This document shows, piece by piece, positions 7,933 to 15,376 of a stretch of DNA of 15,376 nucleotides. A model generated the notes under the pieces. The model was not told where the DNA came from. It did no database searches and saw only the letters and a list, made by a program, of their open reading frames with translations. Made by a program: the position numbers and the translations under genes. This DNA is from JALGVA01 sp964617715 (lineage in GTDB: Bacteria; Armatimonadota; Zipacnadia; Zipacnadales; UBA5352): positions 1 to 15,376 of the forward strand of contig CAZTZN010000113.1 in assembly GCA_964617715.1 (NCBI GenBank), given 5' to 3'. The stretch's first letter is position 1, and each line of letters begins with the position of its first letter.

Positions 7933-8886
7933 TCACTCCTCCGGGATGGTGATGCGCCACACGTCGTTGACCACCGGCCAGGTGTTGCCGGCCACGATCC
8001 ACAGGCTGTCGTCGAACACGTAGGGCGTGACCTCATGGCGGCCCCTGTAGCCCTCAGGCGTGGGCAGCTCGTGCCAGTTCACGCCGTCGCGGCTCCACCA
8101 CACGTCGCCGAAGTTCGCCTCGTTGCGGTTGTCGTAGCCGCCGATGATGAACATGCGGTCGCGATACACCTCGCCCACCACCCACTTGCGCGGCGCCCAC
8201 GGGGCGTGCTCGAGCACCCGCTCCCAGGTCACGCCGTCCTCCGAGCACCACACATCGTTGTAGGTGGTGATGGTCTCGTAGCCGGCCTCGGGGGGATCGT
8301 TGGGGATGTTGACGCTGCCGGCCATGAGCCAGAGCTTGCCGTTGAAGGCCAGGATGGCCGAGCCCGAGCGCCCGCCGTAGGGCAGGTCGGCCGCCACCTG
8401 AGTCCAGTTCACGCCATCGGTGGTGGTCCAGATGTCGGAGCCGCCGATCTGCCAGATCTTGCCATCGTGCACCAGCACCTCACCGTATCCGCGCACGCCG
8501 AAGGGGGTCTCGGCGAGGATCTGCTCCCAGTGCTCGCCGTCGGTCGAGGTCCACACGTCGCCCTTGATCGCGAAGATCCTGCCGTCGTAGACCACCATCT
8601 CGGCGTAGGGCCAGTAGGGTGTCTTCTCAAGCACGCAGCGCCAGTTCACCGCGCCCGGTTCGGCCACCCACAAGTCGGGGTAGAGCACGTTGCCGTGGAA
8701 GTAGCCGTTGCTGAGCCACATCCTGCCGTCGAAGACGAACGGCTCGGCGGTGTCGCGCGGGCCGAACTGCGCGTGCTCGGTGATCAGCTCCCATTGCGCC
8801 TGCAACGGGGCTGCGTCCTGCGCGCTCGCAACCGACAGCGCCACCATGGTGCCCACGATCATCATCAGCGCCACCCGCCTCGTCAT
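7933..8886 (-). CDS. Secreted six-bladed kelch-like beta-propeller protein
   Basis: 317 residues from ATG 8886, the first start that gives a signal peptide (MTRRVALMMIVGTMVALSVASAQ); longer versions would run through the neighbouring gene. A modest ribosome-binding site GAGGCG lies six bases upstream. Six repeated units can be seen. Each starts with a strand such as FDGRMW, YDGRIF, HDGKIW, FNGKLW, YRDRMF or FDDSLW (near residues 52, 100, 140, 181, 241 and 291). The first five are followed by a D-hydrophobic-W segment, mostly in the form DVW-S/T-x-x-DGxxW (near 71, 110, 151, 211 and 261), and the last by NDVWRI. Units are about 40-60 residues apart. This is a kelch/galactose-oxidase-like propeller of six blades, with no added catalytic domain. 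Such proteins bind ligands or partners; here the placing between two hydrolase-like genes suggests glycan binding (inference). It begins 23 bases after the GH29-like gene ends. Confidence 0.82.
   Translation of the reverse strand: MTRRVALMMIVGTMVALSVASAQDAAPLQAQWELITEHAQFGPRDTAEPFVFDGRMWLSNGYFHGNVLYPDLWVAEPGAVNWRCVLEKTPYWPYAEMVVYDGRIFAIKGDVWTSTDGEHWEQILAETPFGVRGYGEVLVHDGKIWQIGGSDIWTTTDGVNWTQVAADLPYGGRSGSAILAFNGKLWLMAGSVNIPNDPPEAGYETITTYNDVWCSEDGVTWERVLEHAPWAPRKWVVGEVYRDRMFIIGGYDNRNEANFGDVWWSRDGVNWHELPTPEGYRGRHEVTPYVFDDSLWIVAGNTWPVVNDVWRITIPEE
7936..7942 (-). promoter_or_regulatory. Ribosome-binding site inside the end of the preceding gene (translational coupling)
   Basis: GGAGGAG on the minus strand is formed by the last three codons of the kelch-like gene (CCG GAG GAG). 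The TGA follows at once, and the ATG of the DUF4091 gene comes eight bases after the motif. The five-base gap between stop and start makes coupled translation likely and fixes the DUF4091 start at 7927. Confidence 0.8.
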
Positions 8887-8909
8887 CAAGATCGCCTCGC
8901 CTTCGCGCG

Positions 8910-10853
8910 TCAATCGAGCACTACCGCGCCGTGGATGTGCAGACGCGGGAGGGTCGTCGTCAGCATGCCATCGGCCCAGGTCCACTCCAGCTCCTCGCCA
9001 TCGGGCTGCCAGGTGGCCGCCGCGGGCCGCTCGGGCAGGCGCAGGCGCAGCTCGATGGGCCCGACCGGCGGAATGTTCTCCACCGCCAGGAAGTCGGGCG
9101 CGCGCTGGGCGCCGGTGAGGTTGAGCAGATGCGCGCACAGCCGTCCGGCGCTGTCGCGGCGCAGCGACAGCTCGACCTCCGGCGGCGCATCGAGTTCCAC
9201 CATCGGCTTGGGAAGCAGCCGCCGTGTCAGCTCGCCGACGAGCGCGCGCACCGCCGGGTGGTGGGTTTGCCGGTAACCCGTGCCGACCGGCCCCCACGCC
9301 GCGCCGATGGCGCCCTCGCCGAGGTCCGCGACGGTTGCCGCGGGCACGCCGTGGCGCGGGTGGTAGGTCTCGTAGCGCAGCGCGACCGCGTCGGCGGAGA
9401 TGGGCGTCACCGCCTGCCAGTCGCCGTGGACCGCGCCCATGGCCACGGCCGAGTTGAGGTATGCGGTCTGTGCGACCGGCGCGCCGTCGAGGCGCACTCC
9501 CAATTCACGGGCGAACATGCGGGCGGTGCTCGCGCCCAGCAATACCAGCCGCCCGCCTCGGCGGGCGTAGTCGATGAGGGCGTCGCGCACGCCGTCGGCC
9601 AGGACCTGCACATCGGGCAGCGCGATCAGCGGGAACTCGTCGAGGCGGTCGAGCAGCGCCCACTCGGCCAGTACGTCCACGGAGTAGTGCAGGTCGAGGA
9701 GCGCGTGCAGGACGCCTTCGAGGTCCTCGCGCGGCGCGCCACCGGTGTGAAAGACGCGGTCGGAGCGGCGCATCAGGTCATCGGCGCACAGCAGCAGCGC
9801 GACCTGGGGCACCGCCACGCTGCCCTGGCACAGCGACTGGCGCGCGCGGCAGAAGCGCGCGACCTCGGCCGCGGTCTCGATGAACTGGCGGGGCACGTGT
9901 CCGGTGCGCGTGGGCTGGTAGTAGTACTGGAAGGCGCCGCCCTGCGCCAGCACGACGCCCGCCTCCTGCATGAGCTGGACCGCGGGCTTGTGCTGCCGCG
10001 CTGAGATCGCGCCACTCGGGCGGTTGAAGCCCCAGGCCATCAGGTCCCAGGGCCTGCCGGTGCCGGCAAGGTAGCGTGCCTCGATGCGCGCGCGCTCGCA
10101 CGATGCCTCGGGAGAGAAGTCGCCGGAGAGGTAGTCGAGATCGATCTCGGGCTCAACCGGGGCATAGGTCGAGTACATCCAGTTGCTGGTAATGTCGAGG
10201 TTCGGCCTGGTCGCGTGCAGCGCGTCCACCCAGCGGCGCAGGTAGCGCAGGAACTGCTCGCGGTGGAAGTCCTTCCATGCCTCCCAGCCGTCGTCCTCGG
10301 GGCCGGTCGGCGGCTCCGTGCCGGTCCGTTCGCGCCAGGCCGCGATCGCCGGCGCCGACCAGTCCAGGTCGGCGCCCCAGCAATCGCCATCGACCCAGAC
10401 GCCGTCGATGTCGTAGCGCTCGAGGACCTCGCGCAGTTGCGGGATCATCAGTTCGTCCACGTAGGGGCCGAAGGTGCTGGTGGCGCGTGTGCTGAGTTCG
10501 CCGGTGGCAGTGCGCGCGGCCCACTCGGGATGCTCGGCGATGGCCTTCTCGTCGATCACGCCCGAGTAGTGGATCAGCAACGCGACACCCAGCTCGCGTG
10601 TGACCTCGCGCAGCACCGCGAGGGCGTCGGCGGCGTAGCCGGGCGCGGTCCAGCCGACCTGCGTGGGGTAGCCGGCGTAGCCCGGATGGCCCTTGCAGTC
10701 CCACTGGACCCAGTCGGGGCGCACGCGCTCGATCAACTCACGGATGTTCTCCGCGGTGGTCTCAGCGCCTACCGCCTCGTCGGTTTCGTTGGCGTGCTGG
10801 TCGAAGTGCAGCCCGAAGAACGCGTCTCTGCGGCGCAGCGGCTTCCGTGACAT
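8910..10853 (-). CDS. GH29-like alpha-L-fucosidase-type enzyme with GH42 trimerisation-like domain
   Basis: 647 residues, no signal peptide, so predicted cytoplasmic. The N-terminal barrel (about 10-340) shows successive strands FFGLHFDQH (12-20), DWVQWDCKGHPGY (47-59), LGVALLIHYSG (88-98) and GVWVDGDCW (151-159). Asp155 in VWVDGD lies where GH29-like enzymes carry their nucleophile. About 345-545 resemble the GATase-like trimerisation domain of GH42 beta-galactosidases (VALLLCADD, FPLIALPDVQVL, YARRGGRLVLLGAS). The last 95 residues form a beta sandwich. Proteins with this plan are often labelled alpha-L-fucosidase or beta-galactosidase-like, but few have been tested; the fucose claim is weak. 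GGGAGAG, five bases before the ATG, supports the start. It is the first gene of the tight three-gene unit, with 159 bases of non-coding sequence before it that may hold the promoter; I could not pick out convincing -35/-10 boxes there. Confidence 0.68.
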   Translation of the reverse strand: MSRKPLRRRDAFFGLHFDQHANETDEAVGAETTAENIRELIERVRPDWVQWDCKGHPGYAGYPTQVGWTAPGYAADALAVLREVTRELGVALLIHYSGVIDEKAIAEHPEWAARTATGELSTRATSTFGPYVDELMIPQLREVLERYDIDGVWVDGDCWGADLDWSAPAIAAWRERTGTEPPTGPEDDGWEAWKDFHREQFLRYLRRWVDALHATRPNLDITSNWMYSTYAPVEPEIDLDYLSGDFSPEASCERARIEARYLAGTGRPWDLMAWGFNRPSGAISARQHKPAVQLMQEAGVVLAQGGAFQYYYQPTRTGHVPRQFIETAAEVARFCRARQSLCQGSVAVPQVALLLCADDLMRRSDRVFHTGGAPREDLEGVLHALLDLHYSVDVLAEWALLDRLDEFPLIALPDVQVLADGVRDALIDYARRGGRLVLLGASTARMFARELGVRLDGAPVAQTAYLNSAVAMGAVHGDWQAVTPISADAVALRYETYHPRHGVPAATVADLGEGAIGAAWGPVGTGYRQTHHPAVRALVGELTRRLLPKPMVELDAPPEVELSLRRDSAGRLCAHLLNLTGAQRAPDFLAVENIPPVGPIELRLRLPERPAAATWQPDGEELEWTWADGMLTTTLPRLHIHGAVVLD

Positions 10854-11012
10854 GCGGGCTCTCCCATCGCCGATCGGTCAACCTGATTGCGCTCGCGCCC
10901 GTCGCGCGGCGGGCGTTGAAGGCCCGGCTTCCCGGCCCCAACGCGCCACTTCGCGCCCGGCTGCGGCCACTCCTGCCCGGGGTCGATACCACGGCGTCAG
11001 GGCAGGGGGCGC

Positions 11013-12194
11013 TCAGCTCGGTGGAGGCTGATCTCGGATGGGGACCTCGATGGTCCGGGTCGAGCCGTCGGGCAGCAGGCAGAAGATCTGCAATGCCCGG
11101 TCGTCCGCGCTCCCGGGCAGCCAGCCCGGCAGGTTCTCGGGTGCGGCCACGCGAGCGGTCTGCACAAGCCGGGGCTCCCCGCCTCGGCTGAGGCAGTAGA
11201 AGAGGAACGCCGGGGCGGTGCCGGTCGCGTGCACCAGCAGTTCGGCGCGCCCGCCGCGCCTGCGATAGACGGCCTCCACGCGATCTTCGACCTCCGGCAG
11301 TTTCACGCTGGGCGCTATGCCTTCGAGGCCGAAGCCCTCGAAGTGGTAGGCGGTGAGCATCCGGCCGCCGTCCCGGGCGACCTCGAGCGCCGCGATCTCG
11401 CCCTCCCCGGAGCCGGTCAGATCGCAGAAGGTGGCGTCGCGGAAGGGGTGAGCGAAGGAGGTGCCGCGCCAGCGTGGCTCGAGGTGGGGCAGACCGTCAT
11501 TGCCCTCCATCACGCGGTAGATCCACGGCCGGCGGCGCGTCACGGCGTCGAAGGGCGCCTGGTTGTACACGAAGATGAGCAGGTTCTCCTCCCCCGCGAA
11601 CCGGCCCGCACGGATGCGCCAGGCGTTAGTCTCCGCGGGCAGCTCCGCCGCGCCGATCACGAACTCACCCCCGTCAAACCACGCCATCCGCACCTCGCCG
11701 CCGAGCAGCCACGGCGGTGTCTCTGTGCCGTCGCGTGCCATCTGCCCGAGGGGCTGGGGCCGCCCGCCGGTGATCGTGGCCAGGCTCGGCCCGACCGGGA
11801 CTGCGACCCGCACCTGACGGTGGATGGGTGTGAAGTCCGCGCATGACCACGTGCGATCGCGGTAGCGCAGGTGGATGAGCGTCCGCCGGCAGAAGACCAG
11901 GAAGCCCTTGTCGGGGGCCGGCGCCATGCAGCGCACGACGTCGCCGATCTGCATCACCGTCACCGGCTCGACCACGAGCGTGACCGGTCCCGGTGCGTGA
12001 GCGAACACCGGACTGCCCTCGTGCATCGTCACCGCCATCGGCCGGCGGTCGAACTCCGCACGTTGGGCGCAGCCGCCCAGTGCCACGGTGCTCAGTGCGA
12101 GCAGCAGCGTACATGCAGGCGGCCGCGGGCTCCGGGAGGAGTGGCCGCGGCCGCGGCGGTGTCGGCTTAAGTCACTGCTGCGGGCTCTCGTCAT
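11013..12194 (-). CDS. Lipoprotein of unknown function with VCBS/FG-GAP-like segment
   Basis: 393 residues. A long arginine-rich N-terminal stretch (1-26) precedes a hydrophobic segment and a good lipobox, VALGGC, with Cys42 as the lipid-modified residue; the product should be anchored in a membrane facing outward. The mature part is beta-rich with no known enzyme motif. FRDATFCDLTGSGEGEIAALE (251-271) resembles the Asp/Gly-rich loop of VCBS/FG-GAP propeller repeats, and other segments (FLVFCRRTLIHLRYRD, LLIFVYNQAPF, FLFYCLSRGG) look like further blades, so a propeller fold is possible. The start ATG lies within the end of the FtsB-like gene (23-base overlap), suggesting co-transcription, but no clear ribosome-binding site precedes it. 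Other starts do not give a shorter signal sequence. It could serve cell-envelope upkeep with the divisome gene or belong to the glycan locus; the sequence does not decide. Confidence 0.68.
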   Translation of the reverse strand: MTRARSSDLSRHRRGRGHSSRSPRPPACTLLLALSTVALGGCAQRAEFDRRPMAVTMHEGSPVFAHAPGPVTLVVEPVTVMQIGDVVRCMAPAPDKGFLVFCRRTLIHLRYRDRTWSCADFTPIHRQVRVAVPVGPSLATITGGRPQPLGQMARDGTETPPWLLGGEVRMAWFDGGEFVIGAAELPAETNAWRIRAGRFAGEENLLIFVYNQAPFDAVTRRRPWIYRVMEGNDGLPHLEPRWRGTSFAHPFRDATFCDLTGSGEGEIAALEVARDGGRMLTAYHFEGFGLEGIAPSVKLPEVEDRVEAVYRRRGGRAELLVHATGTAPAFLFYCLSRGGEPRLVQTARVAAPENLPGWLPGSADDRALQIFCLLPDGSTRTIEVPIRDQPPPS

Positions 12195-12792
12195 TGGTGA
12201 CCGGTTCAGCCTCCGCCTCGGGCTCCGGGCCGGCCTCGGTGCTTACGTCGGGCGCACGCGGGGGCGGCTCGGAGACGCGGTCCAGGCCGATCCAGTAGCG
12301 CAGCACCCCAACGCCTCCGCGCACACGGTCCACGCAGCGCGCCCCGGTGTCGCTCAGCCAGGCGGTCACGCGATCGGCGATGGCCTGCGGAGGCGGGGCC
12401 TGCGGGCGGGGCGGCTCGGCTTCGACGGTGATCCAGATCTCGCCCGGCGGGCCGACGCCGAACTGCCGCTTGGCCTCGACGTCAAGGCCCTCGTCGGTCT
12501 GCGCGTACCTGACCCGGCGCTCGAGCATCTCCACGCGCTCGCGCCGTATCGCGACCTCGTCCCGACACCGGAGCACCTGAGCGGATGCCGACCAGCCACG
12601 AATCAACACCATCGCCGCGCGTGGGCCCCATGCGATGGTGGCGAAGGTGAGTGCGCCGATCACCAGCCATCGGCGGCGCAGGGCGCACCGCCGCTGCAGC
12701 CACTGTTCGTGCGTCGGATCCGGGTGCGATGCCGCCACTGCCGTCCAACTCCCGGGCAAGATCTGGGCCGTGGCATTGCTGCGAGCGCGCAT
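12172..12792 (-). CDS. ftsB: FtsB/DivIC-family septum formation initiator with C-terminal extension
   Basis: 206 residues as given. There is a basic cytoplasmic stretch, one membrane segment (about 43-64, WLVIGALTFATIAWGPRAAMVLI), then a short coiled coil (74-97, rich in Arg/Glu, EVAIRRERVEMLERRVRYA). The family signature follows: TDEGLDVEAKRQFGVGPPGEIWI (99-121), equivalent to the usual DPEYIE...AREKLGLVRPGEIVY. In the divisome FtsB pairs with FtsL and FtsQ to activate septal wall synthesis. The gene follows eno, a common bacterial arrangement that strengthens the call. Unusual: family members are normally about 90-120 residues, whereas this one has an 85-residue tail (122-206) ending in a Pro/Glu/Ala-rich acidic stretch. 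The start is uncertain: a promoter-like sequence ends at the ATG itself, and GTG at 12741 (after GGGAG) gives a protein 17 residues shorter. Its 3' end overlaps the lipoprotein gene. Confidence 0.82.
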   Translation of the reverse strand: MRARSNATAQILPGSWTAVAASHPDPTHEQWLQRRCALRRRWLVIGALTFATIAWGPRAAMVLIRGWSASAQVLRCRDEVAIRRERVEMLERRVRYAQTDEGLDVEAKRQFGVGPPGEIWITVEAEPPRPQAPPPQAIADRVTAWLSDTGARCVDRVRGGVGVLRYWIGLDRVSEPPPRAPDVSTEAGPEPEAEAEPVTNDESPQQ

Positions 12793-12820
12793 AGTATACC
12801 ATGAGATGGCCGGAACGCAA
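12793..12820 (-). promoter_or_regulatory. Sigma-70-like promoter for the FtsB-like gene
   Basis: On the minus strand TATACT (12793-12798, five of six matches to TATAAT) lies 16 bases after TTGCGT (12815-12820, three of six to TTGACA). Transcription would begin at about 12786, inside or after the first ATG codon at 12792. If the promoter is real, translation must begin downstream, for example at GTG 12741. It would let the FtsB-like gene be expressed apart from enolase. Based on motif match only. Confidence 0.45.
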
Positions 12821-12899
12821 AACGGCCATGCGAGATGACGAAGCGAGGACGCGGCCTTCGCTCGCGTGCAGCGCTGCCCGGCCCGGGTGGTACGCCGAG

Positions 12900-12932
12900 C
12901 GGCCGCGAGGCTCCGGGGAGCGCTCGCGGCCG
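12900..12932. other. Long GC-rich hairpin between eno and the FtsB-like gene
   Basis: Perfect 10-base arms CGGCCGCGAG (12900-12909) and CTCGCGGCCG (12923-12932) enclose a second stem GCTC/GAGC, giving about 14 base pairs with one unpaired G and a tiny loop. It lies in the 229-base gap after the enolase stop codon. No T run follows on either strand, so it is not a textbook intrinsic terminator; it may stabilise the eno mRNA end or act with Rho. A 12-base palindrome, ACCTGCGCAGGT, lies at 13005-13016, right after the eno stop. Confidence 0.5.
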
Positions 12933-13021
12933 AGGCAATGGCGGATCGGCGGGGGCCCGGTGCGTATGCCAGGCGCCCGCGCCGGTCTCGCCTCTCTCAT
13001 GGGGACCTGCGCAGGTTGATA

Positions 13022-14311
<1,290 letters not shown>

Positions 14312-14316
14312 CGTGA

Positions 14317-14323
14317 CACCTCC
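14317..14323 (-). promoter_or_regulatory. Ribosome-binding site of eno
   Basis: GGAGGTG on the minus strand, five bases before the ATG at 14311. It rules out the 24-residue upstream extension to ATG 14383, which would run through a hairpin. Confidence 0.85.
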
Positions 14324-14326
14324 GCA

Positions 14327-14366
14327 AAATGCCCGGGGCGGGCAGCCGTTGGTGGCGCCCGCCCCG
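14327..14366 (-). terminator. Hairpin with short T run between ppdK and eno (terminator or attenuator)
   Basis: On the minus strand, perfect 10-base arms (plus-strand 14334-14343 CGGGGCGGGC and 14357-14366 GCCCGCCCCG) enclose a 13-base loop. They are followed by GGCATTTTG, a run of only four T. This is the order expected for an intrinsic terminator of ppdK, but the T run is short and begins three bases after the stem. It lies just before the eno ribosome-binding site, so it could also partly block read-through from ppdK into eno. Confidence 0.5.
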
Positions 14367-14405
14367 AGGGGTGCAGTCGTCATCGGCCCGAGCGGGCCGG
14401 TTGCG

Positions 14406-15376
14406 TTAACGCGGGTTGTTGACCTGCGCCTGGGCCGCGGCCAGCCGCGCGATCGGCACGCGCAGCGGCGAGCAGCTCACGTAGTCGAGGCCGACGCGGT
14501 GGCAGAAGTCGATCGACTTGGGGTCGCCACCGTGCTCGCCGCAGATGCCGATCTCGATGTCGGGGCGCTGCGCCCGGCCCTTCTCGACGCCCATGGCCAC
14601 CAGGGCGCCCACGCCGTCCTCGTCCAGCACCGCGAACGGGCTGACCTCAAAGATGCGCTGGTCGATGTAGGCGGGCAGGAACTTGCCCTCGATGTCGTCG
14701 CGGCTGAAGCCGAAGGTCGTCTGCGTCAGGTCGTTGGTGCCGAAGGAGAAGAACTCGGCGTGCCGGGCGATCTGATCGGCGACCACGCACGCGCGCGGCA
14801 GCTCGATCATCGTGCCCACCATGTAGTCCACAGTGACGCCCTGCTCGGCCATGACCTCCTCCGCGACGCGCACCACGAGCTTCTTGAGGATGGAGATCTC
14901 ACCCTCGGTGCCCACCAGCGGGATCATGACCTCGGGGCGCGGGTCCAGTCCCTGCTTCTTCAGGGCGCAGGCGGCCTCGAAGATGGCGCGGGCCTGCATC
15001 TCCGAGATCAACGGGTCGGTGATCCCCAGGCGGCAGCCGCGATGCCCGAGCATGGGGTTCATCTCATGCAGCCGCGCCACCATGTCCTGGATGGCCTCGA
15101 CCGTCTTACCGGTCTCGCGCGCGATGATCTCCTGGTCCTCGCGGTCCTTGGGCAGGAACTCGTGCAGCGGTGGGTCAAGCAGCCGGATGATCACCGGCAG
15201 CCCGTCCATGGCTCGGAGGATGCCCTCGAAGTCCTCGCGCTGGTAGGGCAGGAGGTCGGCCAGCGCCGCGCGCTGCGCCTTCTCATCGTCGGCCACGATC
15301 ATCTTCTGGAAGTTGAGCAGCCGCTCCTCGCCGAAGAACATGTGCTCGGTGCGGGTCAGGCCGATGCCCTGCGCGC
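14406..15376 (-). CDS. ppdK: Pyruvate, phosphate dikinase, C-terminal part (cut by window edge)
   Basis: Interconverts pyruvate, ATP and phosphate with phosphoenolpyruvate, AMP and pyrophosphate. The visible 322 residues are the C-terminal PEP/pyruvate-binding barrel; the gene runs off the right edge in frame, and the ATG at 15341 is internal, since the family sequence GIGLTRTEHMFF continues through it. Other landmarks are RLLDPPLHEFLP, NPMLGHRGCRLGI, EVMIPLVGTEGE, VGTMIELPRACVVAD, FFSFGTNDLTQTTFGFSRDD and GICGEHGGDPKSIDFCH. The Cys of GICGEHGG (codon 14541-14543) is the proton-transfer cysteine of known PPDK enzymes. FGTNDLTQTTFG and the HRGCRLGI motif favour PPDK over PEP synthase or PTS enzyme I. 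The nucleotide-binding and phosphohistidine domains lie outside the window. It ends in TAA, 94 bases before eno, which makes the same metabolite. Confidence 0.96.
   Translation of the reverse strand, partial: AQGIGLTRTEHMFFGEERLLNFQKMIVADDEKAQRAALADLLPYQREDFEGILRAMDGLPVIIRLLDPPLHEFLPKDREDQEIIARETGKTVEAIQDMVARLHEMNPMLGHRGCRLGITDPLISEMQARAIFEAACALKKQGLDPRPEVMIPLVGTEGEISILKKLVVRVAEEVMAEQGVTVDYMVGTMIELPRACVVADQIARHAEFFSFGTNDLTQTTFGFSRDDIEGKFLPAYIDQRIFEVSPFAVLDEDGVGALVAMGVEKGRAQRPDIEIGICGEHGGDPKSIDFCHRVGLDYVSCSPLRVPIARLAAAQAQVNNPR

Noticed and set aside
7873..9276. Open frame of 467 codons on the plus strand opposite the kelch-like and GH29-like genes
   Set aside because: It spans two real genes and their gap, and its Val/His/Gly/Arg-rich sequence shows no domain.
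8887..9297. N-terminal extension of the kelch-like protein up to 9297
   Set aside because: It overlaps the GH29-like gene, is arginine/alanine-rich, and hides the signal peptide that begins at 8886.
10896..10915. Hairpin CGCCCG/CGGGCG in the gap before the GH29-like gene
   Set aside because: Six pairs, eight-base loop and no T run; too weak to call a terminator or operator.

Overview
The window is GC-rich bacterial DNA. It is dominated by long, secreted or lipid-anchored, glycoside-hydrolase-like proteins, with a housekeeping block at the right end. The content (a DUF4838 protein, a DUF4091-type protein, a GH42-like enzyme with a CFCERC motif, and an alkaline-phosphatase-superfamily remnant) resembles uncultivated polysaccharide-degrading heterotrophs such as Armatimonadota or Planctomycetota-like lineages. 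That placement is an inference from gene families; there is no rRNA or other phylogenetic marker in the window to settle it.

Layout. 133-591 (+) is a thioredoxin-type arsenate reductase. 691-3030 (-) is an exported GH42-like multidomain protein. 3102-3735 (+) is the frameshifted and truncated start of a type I phosphodiesterase/alkaline-phosphatase-superfamily gene. 3739-5568 (-) encodes an exported DUF4838 protein. 5569-5731 is an intergenic, palindrome-rich repeat. 5732-7927, 7933-8886 and 8910-10853 (all -) form a tight three-gene unit, transcribed in the order GH29-like enzyme, six-bladed kelch-like secreted propeller, DUF4091-type lipoprotein. 11013-12194 (-) is a lipoprotein of unknown function that overlaps the end of an ftsB/divIC-like gene (12172-12792, -). 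13022-14311 (-) is enolase, and 14406 to the right edge (-) is the C-terminal part of pyruvate phosphate dikinase.

How the genes may work together. The exported proteins at 691-8886 and the signal-less GH29-like enzyme look like parts of a glycan-processing locus: extracellular or envelope-bound sugar-binding and cleaving proteins plus one enzyme predicted to be cytoplasmic. No transporter, SusC/D pair or regulator is visible, so the substrate cannot be named. At the right end, ppdK and eno act on either side of phosphoenolpyruvate, and eno followed by an FtsB-like gene is a widespread bacterial neighbourhood that supports the divisome call.

The most unusual points are: CxCxxC clusters in two different TIM-barrel-type proteins, one just after a probable catalytic glutamate as in zinc-binding GH42 enzymes; a probable single-base frameshift in a C run plus loss of the 3' end in the phosphatase gene; a MITE-like palindromic element; a promoter-like sequence that conflicts with the first ATG of the FtsB-like gene; and a hairpin plus short T run between ppdK and eno. 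I did not find a clearly new defence or mobile system. There are no tRNA, rRNA, CRISPR or transposase genes that I can support.
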